Shown: positions 1-12,100 of the stretch, piece by piece | Layout of the letters: every line of letters begins with the position of its first letter | How positions within the stretch are numbered: the first letter of the stretch is position 1 | Assembly: GCA_030063045.1 (NCBI GenBank) | Contig: JAQSEB010000139.1 | Coordinates: 310,001 to 374,000, forward strand | Length of the DNA stretch: 64,000 bases | Direction: 5' to 3' | Source of the DNA: Pratylenchus scribneri | Lineage: Eukaryota; Nematoda; Chromadorea; Rhabditida; Pratylenchidae | Notes under the pieces: model-generated | The model's input: the letters and a program-made list of their open reading frames with translations, nothing else | Databases searched by the model: none | Told to the model about the DNA's origin: nothing | Made by a program: the position numbers and the translations under genes

Positions 1-1980
1 TTGTTGAAACCATTTGTCAAAATAAGTCAATGAATCGGCATAAAATTTCTGCGAAAAATTTATTTTCTTTATCAAATAAAAAAATTTACCATAAACATTT
101 TTTCCACTTTGGATCGATTATTATCCAATTTAGCTGCCGTAAAATTTTCCAATGCCCGAAGAGTTTTACCACCAAAATTCTTATCTTTTTCCAATGACTC
201 CAATAAATCCATAAACTCTTCATATTCTTTGGATAGATCAGCAATTGTAAATGTGTGTGACTTAAAAAAGAAATGAAATTTTATATAAAATTCTAATAAA
301 AACCTGAGTTGATGCATTAAATTTGTTGAAACGGCCCAGCAAATAATTTGCAAAATTCAAGACAGCAAATGCCTCCATCGATTGTTCAACGGAACCTGTT
401 TGGAATATTTCTCGTAAATGTTTTGGTGCATCATCGGCTTGTGTGAAATATTCTTCCAACGGAACCCAAAAATCAATTATCCGCTCACAGAGTCGCCCCA
501 AAGTTAACCATCGGACATTAACATGACGTGGAAATTTTTTTGGCTCAATCTTAACATTTGATAAATAAATATATAATTAAATTACTTCAAGTTCTGAGCA
601 TTTTTCGCAGTAACTCTCCCATCTTTGTGCATGCCCAGAAAAATAGCCGACAATTGATAATGCAAAAGCTTCAAAATCAAATTCCATCTTTGATGCCGCA
701 TTCCTGGCAGTGTTATGTATAATATGAGCACTGCAGGATATGCCAATAATATTGTTGTTTTCTTAATTTTTTTGTCATTTTTCATCTACTTAATAGCAAA
801 AAACCTTTTTTCCACAATGCATAAACATTGTTTTGTCCTCCTCTTGCGGCGCCGCCGAAATTGCTATTTGTGTTGTCGGCAGTAAAAGAAATGACTTTAT
901 TCAATTCGAGTTCATTGTTTTGTAGAATTTCTTTTACAAGCGTATACATATTAACGGCTTTCTCGCTTGTCATCGGAACCAGTTGAACCAATTTATTTTG
1001 AATTTTGTTCCCATCAAAGAATCTAAAATTTTAATAAATTAATGATTTTGTTCTGAAAAGACCTTATCACAATTGTATATAATCGTTGCATCATATGTGG
1101 GGTTGAGTCAAATGCGACAGAATAGCCATGTTGATTCGCTTTTTTCACATATTGATTCATTATGAATGGATGCAAAACACCTTTATTAATTAAAAGTTTA
1201 AATATTTTTATAATTATTAACCTTTGATTAAGGCAGTTGTTTTTGTTTTTCCACTTGCGAAACGCTCTGCTGTTATTGAACCAGTGAAAAGCATCGGAAC
1301 CAATTTTGATGTACATTGCATAGAATTTAAACTATGGTTGTGTTTGACCATGTGGTAAGCATATGCAAGCTCTGTTCCAACGGAACGATTTTCTTCACTT
1401 GTCTAAAATGAATACAAAAAAATCAAATTTTATTAATAATTTTAACCGTTTTGCGCTTTATAAATGGAGCGATTGATAAATTTTTATTTGCAGCTTTGAC
1501 ATTTTCTATATGCCGTTCTCGTGCAATATGTCGTTTTATAGCTTCTTCGCCTTTTTTACCAAATAACATTTCTTCATTGCATGCTCGACAACGGAACGAG
1601 CCTGGCCCTTTTGTTGAATTTTCAATGAAATCATTTGCATATTTTGTTGCATAAATTGGCCTGAATTTCGATAAGCCTCCCTTCGGTCGATCATGTGAAA
1701 ATTTTCGCTTTTTCAATGACTAAATTTATTATAAAATTAATTTTAAAATAAAAATAAAAACATTGCTAGTTGTCGTGACCGATTGATCCTCTCCATTTGA
1801 ATCATTTTGATCAGTAAGATCCATCGTTGAAATTTCCTCACTTGCTTCTTCTTCATCGGAACCATGCTTATTGACATCTTCATCATCGGAACCCTGTTCA
1901 TTTGCCTCTTTTCCATATGAAACTGCTGTCGATTTTTTAGTAAATGATGAAGAAAAAAATGATTTTATTGTTTCTTGCAT
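1..1980 (-). CDS. hAT-family transposase, multi-exon, 3' part outside window
   Basis: Transposase of a hAT DNA transposon, which would cut and paste its own element. Exons by eye: 1762-1980, 1447-1719, 1222-1402, 1063-1180, 805-1022, 586-761, 304-549, 90-260 and 1-48 (runs off the window). All junctions keep frame with no stop. The N-terminus is acidic. Next comes a BED/C2H2-like zinc finger (CRAC then HIARERH), then the RNase H-like core with FTADNTNSNFGG, a typical hAT signature around a catalytic Asp, then SCSAHIIHNTARNA and PRHVNVRWLTL. The start Met at 1980 is the first in frame and precedes the acidic segment. The uninterrupted reading frame and clean terminal repeat suggest a recent, possibly active copy. 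The family call is secure. Whether the C-terminal dimerisation domain is intact cannot be seen. Confidence 0.85.
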
Positions 1981-2354
1981 TTTAGCTGAAATTATTCAAT
2001 TATTTGCCAATAATAATTTAGTAAAATAATGAAATACAATCCAAATCCAAAGTTAATTATGTTATGTATCAAGTATATATAATTTATCATTATGATGTAT
2101 GGAAGAAAAAAATAATAAAATACTTATTACTTATGATGCAAGAAAGAAAGAGAAAAAATTTGGATATTTTGTCATTTTTATGCATAAAAAATGTAAAATT
2201 TCATAAAAAAGGAAAAATATTGCAAAATATAAGGAAAAAGGTCAAAAAGGGGGCATTTGGGGGGCATCTCGGCTTGGGGGGCAAAAAAGGGGGCAAAATC
2301 TCAAAAAGGGGGCAAATGCCCCCCGTGGGGGGGGGGGTATTCTGGCAGCCCTGC
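1..2354 (-). mobile_element. hAT transposon, one terminus and transposase region
   Basis: The element's 5' end lies at 2354: read on the minus strand it begins CAGGGCTGCCAGAA, the usual hAT CAGGG-type terminus. It is followed inward by a G/C-rich subterminal tract (2225-2340) of repeated GGGGGCA-like blocks, a likely transposase-binding region. The 8 bases outside, ccgtgagc at 2355-2362, would be one copy of the target duplication. The other terminus is beyond position 1, so the duplication cannot be verified. Confidence 0.8.
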
Positions 2355-2557
2355 CGTGAGCCGTGACACTAAAAAAGTACTCAATAATTTTTCGATTAAA
2401 TTATTGTTTAATTTTTTACTAAATTTTTCTGATCATTTTAATTTTAAGAAAATTATTAATAGTAGAAAAATAAAAAAAAAATATTAAAATTTGTATATTT
2501 TTGACAATTAACAAGTAAAAGTAAATAAATGTGATCAAATGTATATCAAATATTTAT

Positions 2558-5500
2558 TCATGGATTGGAATTCAAAAAATTAACAAATAATGATCCAATT
2601 GAATCCAAATTATCGATTGGATGTGTTCGAATATATGTGATGAATTGTTGACGAATTCGGTTCAGCTGGGGCAAAGTGCGTGGTTTTGTGAAATTCACCT
2701 TAAATTTAATAAATAATTAAAATAATTAAATTTTTTAATCTAAAAACCTTATTTTCATCCTTTTCTCCATCCAAATCCAAAACGATTAATTTTTGCCCAA
2801 AAATTGCCGTCCTCTGTGCCGTCAACAATTTGTTCACAATTTCTTGGGTTTTGCAATCCAATTCATGGAGTGAAATTTGTGCACCAGTTTTGGGTTTTGT
2901 GCACAGATTCGCCGTCAATTCTTTGCCCTAAAATCATTAAATGAATAAATTTTAATCGATTAAAATTAATTTTGAAAATATTAAATTTGCCGTAAAAACA
3001 ATTGTCGAAAATTTCATAACGTTTAAACTTAATAATCAATCCTGGTAAAGATGCATCATTTGATTGAGTTTTGGCTTTGGTTTAAAACCTATTCTAACTT
3101 ATGGTTTTAAACCATTAAACCAAAATGGGTTTAAACCGTTTAATACCCTTTAATTTTGACCAAACCATTAAAAATTATATACCATTCAATGCGTTTTGAC
3201 CAACTCTATCCATTTTGGGTAAATATGGTTTATTAATTTAGGGTAAACCCTTAACCCTTATTATTTTGGCAATTATGTTCACTTTTTTTTTGCAATTTCA
3301 ATGGTTTTTTGACTAAATCTAATATTGGCAATCCTAAAGAATCCGTATCCCAAAAAAAATTATTTTTTAATTTTTTAAAAATGAGTTTCTAGGGGTTTTC
3401 GGGGGGCATAGAACAAGAATCTGACATCCATTTTGCCATATCTTGCCATCTTGGTAAGAAAATGCCAACTTTTACCAGGAAAATACAAAGGGGGGACCAA
3501 GGTCATTTTTGATGAAAATTTTTATATAGACAAATTATAGTTTATTCAACGCAGCTCATCGAGCTGGATCGAATGGTACCATTTTTATAGGATAATATTA
3601 CACTTTAAGCAAGTTAGAAGTCAAACTATCTTACCAAGACAAATATTTCTTTTGGCCATAACTTGCCGATAACTGAATATTACCCTATAAAAATGGAAAC
3701 ATTCGATTCTGCTCGCCGAGTTGCGTTGAATGAGCTATATATTGCTCATAGAAAAATTTTTACCGAAAATGCCCTTGGTCCCCCCTTTGCTTTTTCTTAG
3801 TAAAGATCGCATTTTCTTACCAAGATGGTAAGATATGACAAAATTGATGACAGAATCGTGTTCTACACCTCCGAAAACCTCTAGAAACCAATTTTTGAAA
3901 AAATTAAAAAATAAATTTTTTTGGGATACGGATTCTTTAGGATTGCCCTAATATTAATTAATATTAAATAATAATTAAATTTTGAAACCTCAACCAAACA
4001 TGCATACAAATCTTCTAAAGGCAATGGAATTTGTTTTGGCAATTTACTGGAATCATCAATAGTATGATATTCCTCCTCATCCTTCATTTCGTCCATTTTT
4101 CCAATTCCAATTCGTCGCATTTTTTCTTCTCTCTCCTCAATTTCACCGGCTTCTTCTCCAAATTTCAATTCATCATTTACCAATAATTCATTTCCATTTT
4201 CTTCCTTTTTATGCCCACCAATTTGTAAAGTGAATAAAGGTGAGTCCTGAAGAAATATTATTTAAATAATATTTTTTGGCTACACATTTACCCATCTATT
4301 TTTTGGATCCGGCTGTTCATAACGCCTCGAAAGTGCACATAAAATTTCATCGGAATATCTAAAATATTTTTAAATGGAATTTTGTTACATTTTTATTTTG
4401 GTGGAAAATATTTAAAATGTCGAAAAGGTTCAGTGGTTTATCCTCCCAGACAAATAAACCTTATACCCAATTACAATTAATAATTCTAGAAAAAATGGTC
4501 ATTTGATTATATTTTGGTTTTGATTAAACCAATCTTAACTTAGTACTTAGTCTTGAACCATTAAACCAAAATTGGTTTAAACCGTTTAATACCCTTTAAT
4601 TGTTGACCAAACCATAACCAAATTATATACCAAATGCAAATGCCGCTTGACCAGTTCTATCCGAATGGGTAATTTGAGGTTTGGTAGTTTAAGACATATT
4701 ACTAAAGACTAAATCGGTTAATTTTTTCTACATTTTCAGTACCCTTTTCAATTTTTTTTTTCGTAAAATTAAATAGTACCCATTTATTAGTAACCTTGAA
4801 TTTTCGTCAGACTTTTGTGCATTCAACCATTTACAAACATTCAATGGAGCATTGCAATAAATCACCGCATAGCGGGTTTGACAATTTTTTGCAAGGCAGA
4901 ACAGTTCATAGCGATAACCTTAAATTGAATTGAAATTTATTTTTAATTAATTTTTACGGAAAATATTTATAATGGATTGTCCTACATTCACAAATCATAA
5001 ATATACCCAAAATTGGATAGAGCTGTGGTCAAAACGCATAGAATGGTATATAATTTTTAATGGTTTAGTCAAAATTAAAGGGTATTAAACGGTTTAAACC
5101 CATTTTGGTTTAATGGTTCAAAACCATAAGTTAGAATTGGTTAAAACTAAGTCAAAACATAATCAAATGATGCCCTTTTGATGAGATTTATCTATTGGGA
5201 TTGCGGATTGGGTATAAGGTTTACGGGTTTATAGACCATTGAACCTTAAAATCTTTTAGACATTTTTTGATATTTTTCGACAAATTATATTAAATTATTG
5301 TCCAATTTTTTTTACAACCTTTTATATGGTTCAGTGAGTCACAAATGACAATTGTATTTTTGTCCAGCAATCTTTGCACGGACGAACGCAACGCACTTCG
5401 TATTGCCTTTTCCTGAAATATTAAATAATTAAAATTATTTAAATTAATTTTTCAACCTTTTTAAAATCACTGTAAATTGAACGGCAAAAATTTACATTGT

Positions 5501-5615
5501 CTTCGTCTCTGACCAATTCCACATTTTTGCCTCGTTCTTTAAAATACACTGCCAATCTTTCAGCAATTGTACTTTTTCCGGACGATGGCCTACCCGAAAT
5601 TACTAATAATGGCAT
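2558..5615 (-). CDS. kti-12: KTI12 homologue, Elongator-associated P-loop protein
   Basis: KTI12 is a P-loop ATPase that binds tRNA and regulates the Elongator complex, needed for wobble-uridine modification. Exons: 5457-5615, 5319-5412, 4795-4918, 4292-4358, 3989-4246, 2748-2927 and 2558-2698, giving 340 residues, the usual family length. Seen: N-terminus MPLLVISGRPSSGKST with the Walker A loop at residues 8-16; a YS-EI-AL-RYE-P motif followed by NRWDSPLF (family hallmark); and the conserved C-terminal region with RRQFI-like and THP segments. Three introns are enlarged by inserted elements, including a foldback element. It lies 549 bases downstream of the NCBP3-like gene in the same orientation, so co-transcription is possible but not shown. 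Confidence 0.9.
3044..3272. repeat. Dispersed TIR element, family 1 (copy in KTI12 intron)
   Basis: First of about 14 copies of a roughly 250-280 bp element. Complete copies begin and end with imperfect inverted repeats resembling TGGTTYAAGGGTTTRTCCT. Inside are two shared blocks: one with TTAAACCGTTTAATACCCTT and one with ATTCAATGCGTTTTGACCAG. It has no coding capacity, so it looks like a non-autonomous MITE. This copy lacks the outer part of its left end. Confidence 0.75.
3327..3947. mobile_element. Foldback element with about 250-290 bp inverted arms
   Basis: The ends are near-identical inverted repeats starting GGCAATCCTAAAGAATCC and continuing for well over 100 bases (the arms share the TTTTCGG-rich block, the CTTACCAAGATGG block and the AAATTTTT block). 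Both ends are flanked by the same 8 bases, CTAATATT, at 3319-3326 and 3948-3955. An 8-base duplication fits hAT- or P-type insertion, but the terminus is not the usual CAG. Sits in a KTI12 intron. Carries no gene. Confidence 0.85.
4426..4705. repeat. TIR element family 1 copy
   Basis: Same orientation as the copy at 3044. It is diverged near the left end and lies in the next KTI12 intron. Confidence 0.7.
4970..5250. repeat. TIR element family 1 copy, inverted
   Basis: Opposite orientation to the copy at 4426, 265 bases away, with a short KTI12 exon between them. Confidence 0.7.
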
Positions 5616-5697
5616 TTTTTTAAGCTGAATTTTTTGTGATTTAAAAGAAAAATAAGATATTTTTTATTTTGACTTATATTAAATTCAAACCAGTTTT

Positions 5698-5931
5698 AAA
5701 CCCTACAAACCTTATACAAATTTGTAGATCTCATCAAGACGCATTGAATGGTGTATAAAATGATAGGTTTTGGATCAAAATTAAAAGGTTTAAAACCGAA
5801 AACTGAAAAATATGGTTTAAATGGTTTAATAACACCATTTAATTTTGACCAAACCATGACAAATTATATAGCAATCGAGAATCGATGCGTCTCGATTAGA
5901 TCAACAAATTAATACAAGGTTTGTAGGGTTT
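5698..5931. repeat. Palindromic TIR element related to family 1
   Basis: About 48 bp inverted ends (AAACCCTACAAACCTT outermost) surround a core with the family 1 words GACCAAACCAT and AAATTATATA. It lies between the KTI12 start and the NCBP3-like stop, where it could affect processing of a shared transcript. Confidence 0.6.
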
Positions 5932-6163
5932 AAATAAAACCAGTTTCTGATTTATTAGAAGTCAAAAACATGTTTTATTCAATGTTAAAAATAATTATAA
6001 TTAAAAATAAAATAATTAATTTTTTGTAGAATCAAAAAATCTTTGGAAATTCAACCAGAAATAGGTAATCAACTTTATCGTCGAGAATAATTAAATTGAA
6101 ACAGAAACAATTTACAAAAAATTCAAATTATTTAATGAAAAAATTTCAAATTGTTTAATCAAA

Positions 6164-9100
6164 TCATTCCTCGTCGTCGGATCCCTTTAATGCTTGCAAA
6201 AACTTCTTTGCGCCCCGGCCTCTCGAACGAATTTTGATTCCGCCAATTTCCGTCACCTTCACTGATTCTTCACTTCCAGTGGCCTTTGAACCGGCCTCGA
6301 CTTCATTGTCCTCATTTTTGGTAGCATCAACGTCTTCGAAAAAACGAGTATCCTTTGAAAAAATGGAAATTAAAATTTGGAATTAATTTATTTAATTTTT
6401 ACATGTTCATAGTCCCAATCCAGCTCGTTGCCTTTCTCGTCGAATACATTCAAACCCGGGCGAATCTTTGAATTCTTATAGGCGAAATTCTCTGTGGGGA
6501 AATTATTCTAATTATAATGAATAATGTGCAAAGTTTTTCATTAGGAACCGGATTTTTAGGTCACAAAAATCGAAAAATGTTTTCTTCTAACACCTATTTA
6601 GGTTTTTTTTTGTGAAATTTGCCTGAATTATTTTCGAAAAACTGTTTTTTTATTGGATTTTTCTAATGAAATTTTTGCCGAAAATGTAAACATATGTAAA
6701 ATATGCCAAGTTATGCCAATAATTGGATTTCGGGAATCTTTTTTAATTGAATTTTTCTAATAATCTTTTTCTTAAAAAGTGCCAAAAATAAGTATAGGTT
6801 AACATAAAAAAAGTTTCAAAACCTAAAAAAATTCGGTATCCGGATATCCTAATTAATATGAATATGAACTGAAACCTTCTTGGTCATGTTCCCTGGCAAT
6901 GTAAACGGATCTGCGCAGTTCAAAACCAGAAGCGAAACGAACAAAGACTAATTTGTTGTCCGGAATGTGTTGAGTGATTACACGCCATTTTCCTTAAAGA
7001 AAAGAATGTGATTTATAAGAGGAAGAGAATATTTATGCGGATTACCATTTGGAATTTTGACATTTTCCACATCCACCTCCACCACAGCGCTGTCCGAGCG
7101 AAGCATTGAACCCTTCCTCTTCCGTGGACTTTCATCTGCTGAAATTGTAAATAATTAGAGTTGGTTAAAGTTGGCTTTTAAACCGGTATCTCAGATTTGG
7201 TTTTAAACCGGGAATTAAAGTTGGTTTTAAACCGGAATTTTAAATTGGTTTTAAACCGGAATCCCAAAGACAGTTTTAAACTGGTATAAAAATTGGTTTT
7301 ATACCGGAATTACGGAAAATTAGTTTTAAACTGAAAGGTTGGTTTTATACCGGAATCCCAAAGTTGGTTTTTAAACCGGAATTAAAGTTGGTTCTAAACT
7401 AAAAACTAGAATCCAAAAGTTGGTTTTAAACCGATATTAAATTTGTTTTAAACCGGAATTAAAATTGGTTTTAAACTGTGATCAAGGTTGGTTTTGAAAC
7501 CGATACTAAAGTGGTTTTAAACCGATATTAAAGTTGGTTTTAAACCGAAATTAAAGTTAGTTTTAAAACGGTTTCATAGTTGGTTTTAAACCGGAATAAA
7601 AATTGGTTTTAAACCGGAATTTGAAAGTTGGTTTAAACCGGAATTTGTAATAAATTTAATTAAATAATAATTTTAAATGTAAAAACCTTTAATAATGGCC
7701 ACATCATCGCCATCCTCCTCCTTCACTTGTCCCTCCTCATCTTCCTCTGAACTTTCCATCAGTTCGCCCTCTTCCGGCTTTTTTGCTCGTCGAATGCGTC
7801 GCAACGGTTTGGACATTTCCAAAAGCATCTTTGATTGATTGATTTTGGTTAGGAATTATTGGGCCGAAAATTACCTCGGCGGCGATGATTGGATTGGCGA
7901 ATGTGACGATGAATGCGTTGGAATTGTCCAATGGACGAACATTTTCCGGGTTGAATTGGGCAAAAATGCTTAAAATTATCAAATATTTTATTTTCCTCAA
8001 TTTAATTCCACTATTTTAAGGAAAATATTTATTGTGAACCGGTTCAATGGTTTATTCTAAACCAATAAACCTTACATCCAATCGATATATCTCATCAAGA
8101 CGCATCATTTGATTATGTTTTGGCCTAGTTTAACCATTTCTAATTTATGGTTTTGATTTTTGAACCATTAAACCAAAATGGGTTTAAACTGTTAAATACC
8201 CTTTAATTTTTGACCAAATCATAATAAATTATATACCATTTAAAACGTCTTGATCACAGCTTTATCCAATTGGATATATTTTGGCACTATTCACTTAAAT
8301 TAAATTCTTTCCATATTTTGTATTTTTTCCATCAAATATATTTTTGTTTGGCCATAAAATAAGCCATTTGCCAATTCATTCCAATTGGTTGCCTCCAAAT
8401 GTGTCCAATGAATATTTCAGTAACATTTTTGTGTGTGGAAATTGGAAAATATCCATCAACCTAATGCACCGGTTGCCCTCCTCTTTCCCAATTCCCATGT
8501 AAAAATGTATGGATGGAGCGGGAATTGGGGCCAATTTTGCCCTCAAACATATTTCTCAATAACCAATTGGCAAAATCAATAAAAAAAAAAGTCCCCACAT
8601 TTGGAAGCCCCGGCCGTAGTCAATGGCCAATGCCAAATATGAATGACTTTTTATCTGCCCCGAATTACCAATTCAAAAGGTTTTATGGCCATTGAGGAGG
8701 GAGGGGGAGAGGATTGGCTATTCATATTCTAATTTAGGTTGCCCTCGAGGCTTGTTTTTGTGCATTTTTCTGGAATCCAAACGAGAATTGGCTAATGAAT
8801 GCAACCCATAATATTTTTTTACCCTAAACAATGCCAACCAAATTTTTACCATAATAGAAGGAAAAAGAATTGGCTTTTCGGACTAATTATTAGAAAGGAT
8901 GGAATATGGTGGAAATGGAAATTCCTAAAGAAATTGAGGCAATTACCAATTATGGTGATGGTGGGAAGGGGAAAGAATTTCTTCAATTTATGCACTCACT
9001 CCTCAGATATTTTAATGGATGTTTGGAATAGACCGTAAATCCTCTATTAGAAGCCCCGGGCTTAAATTTCATCAGAGACCTTCCAATTCCAAGGGAATTT

Positions 9101-12100
9101 CTATTAAATGAGATTTACGGTAATTCTGGAAGTACCGTACCGTTTAACTTCAAAGGTGTTCATGTTGTCGACGGCGCCGGCCACGAAAATTGTGTTGAAA
9201 CGCAAATGCTGGTCATCGGGATCTGTCTCCAAAGATGCGTACAGCTCTTCGAGTTCTTCATCGTTAAGCTGGAATAAATTAAATTGAATAAATTAATTTT
9301 TTTCCAATTTCAATTTTTATAAAAATTTTTGACAAATTTTTTCTACCATTCCAATTTTTTTAATCATTTTCAATTTCTCGCTTTATATTTTCCGCCGTCT
9401 TATCTATTTTTTTCATCCTTTTTACTAAAGATGTCCTTGAAGTGTCGGAATATTGTGTGTGTGAGAATCGATGTGTTATCGACGGCCTTTCCGTCCAAAA
9501 TTGCCTTTCATTTCCTCTTTTTCCAATTTTAGCAGCATTTCCCCCTCCTCCACATTTTCCCTCTCGCCCATTCATTCTTCATTGCCCCCTTCTTCCCCAT
9601 AGTTTCTCCTTATTCTTGCCGCCTCAATGGTTTGTTTACTTTTCACACACAGCAAAAAGTGAGAATTTTTGGAGGAGGCTGGCAGCAGATAGCCGCGATA
9701 ATTTTAGTGGCCTATTCATTTTTTCGTCCATTTCGGTTAGTTTATCATTGCATCGGTCGGTCGGTCGGTCGTTTCCCTCCATATTCTTCACAGTAGCAGC
9801 AGCCATAAAAGCATTTTGCAATTGTGAAAAGAGGGAATTGAGGTTGAAGGGTGCGGCTTTTCGCACACTCCAATGACCGAAATAATATTTATTTTGGGTG
9901 TTTGCCGGGATTGACCGACGACCGGTTGACGTGATTGAATGAAGCATAGGAAGGATAAAAAGATGACGAAAGGGTGGTGGACAAAATGAGTGGGAAATAA
10001 AATTCCCAAAAATAGAATCGAGGTCAAAGCCATTTAATTTTAATAATTCAGCAAAAGGGGCACACCCCTGTGGGAAATGTTCATAAATTGTTTTAGGCAT
10101 TAACATTTTATGACAATTCTACAATCTACAAATCTAATCCTATGAAATTAGTTCAGCCAGTATTCGATCTTCTGCTGCAAATCTCTTTGGATATTTGATC
10201 AGTTTTAGCCTAAGTTATGGCCAATTGAAACTTCGGTCTTTAAACCGGTTTAAAATTTTTAAAATTGAACAAATTTGGCACCAAAGTGACCATGTCGAAT
10301 CGAATGAACCATAAATATTTGCCTAGATGCTGAGATATGGCCTTTGAGCAAAACTACAACTCTACATATACTATTTTGGTCAACGGAAATCGGAATCGGC
10401 TGCAAAAGCCATATCAAATCCAATTCAGCCATCACTCTCATTTATTTTGAACAAACAGCGCAAAGCGCATTCAATTCATTCATTGAATTGTTGGATGAAT
10501 GAATTGGCTGGGGGAAGTAGAGCCATACAAAACAGCCAATCGCCACCATCACCACCAATATTCTCGGTGTTGGGTTAGGTCCATCAATTGTCCTTCGCGC
10601 CCATTCTCCAACCCATCCATTCTTCCCTCATTTTCACTCACACAAACAATGCGCAAAATCCAACCTCGACGACGACCTCAACACTCAACAGCAGCGGAGC
10701 ACTCAATTTCCTCAATGAGTGTGGAGTGGTTGGTTGGATGGAGGAGGCGGAATATTTCGCGCGCCAATCCAGCCATTTTGCCCCCAATAGCACCCACAAA
10801 TGGTTGTCTCCAATTACCCTCCCCCATATCCAACCTCTTCCCACTTTTCACCACGACCGCATCCAGCATCAACAGCCCAATTCCATCCCTCCTAACAACA
10901 TTACCAATTCACTCCTCCACCTCTGTGGGCAGGTACCGGGATGGACGATGGTGGTTGTTAGTCCACCGTCAAATAATTTATTTGGAATTTGACTCAAGAA
11001 TTTTTGGAAATTTTATGAAGAAATTGGAAGTTTAAAAGATGACGAGGGAAAAGCCCATGAACGGACACATATTTCACTTAAATTAGCCTAAATCTTCGCA
11101 AATGCGGATTTTCCCCACCAAAAAATCTAATCCAAATTCACATCAATTTCCACATTGATTTTCCATTCATTTTGCAATTGAGATGAGGGCCTGCATGGAA
11201 GCTGCCCTCCTCCTCTCGCTCACATTGCGGCAAACACACTCAAATCCACATCCAAGGCCCGGAGGCCAACCCCATCCGCCGAGAGTGCGGATGGCCATGG
11301 GGCGGCGGCGGTTAAGAGAGTCGCAAATAGCGACGATCCAAATTAAATCCATCTGGCAAACAATCGGCGGCGGCTATGGGCCCGGCTAGCCCAATTCCCC
11401 TCTGTTGTTGATGCCCGGCGGTGTTGTTCTAAAGCCGACCCTGCGCCGGGCTATCAAATGTGAAATGGACGACTGGAATTATTTTTTTTCTCCTTTATTT
11501 CTTCTCAGTTTGTTTGACTATTCTATGATAATTGGAGGGAAAGAGGGGGATTGATGATGAGAAGATAAAGAAATTTTCCTTCCAATTCCAATGGTATTAG
11601 ACATGGGAAGAAGCCTAAAGCTTGAGGATGAACTCCAGTCTATGGTCTTTCATCTAATCCGTCCGCTCATTAAATGCATAAAATGGATGGTCTCTATCAT
11701 CTCATCGCGCTCGCAGATGTGTCCGGCGTCTTTTTCCATTTTTGGCCTATTCCTCCTATTGCATGACTGTAGACAATGAAACTTCTTTCCCTTTGGAGAA
11801 GGGAGAAATGCGCTTGGGAGGAAAAGGTGGTTGGGTGAAGGAGGCAATGTTGGAGAAGAATGGGAATGGACCTCATCCCATAAATATATCGTATTTAGGA
11901 GGGAAATTTTATGGGATTGTTTTGGTTGACAAAATTATAAGTAAGGATTTGTCCTACATTCATAAACCATATATACCCAAAAACGGTTTAAACCCCACTT
12001 TGGTTTAATGGTACAAAACTAAGTTTTAAACCTGAATCATGATATGTCTAATGGGTATAAACTTCTGACTGTTATTTCAATATTTTTGTCCCCCAATTTA

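Noticed and set aside
2329..2338. Long G runs here and at 42958 as possible sequencing errors
   Set aside because: Both lie inside mobile elements with matching G-rich neighbours, so a biological origin is enough. Their exact length may still be unreliable.
7737..8000. 87-codon minus-strand open frame spanning two NCBP3 exons
   Set aside because: It reads through an intron and leaves the frame that matches the family; the spliced model with both exons is better.
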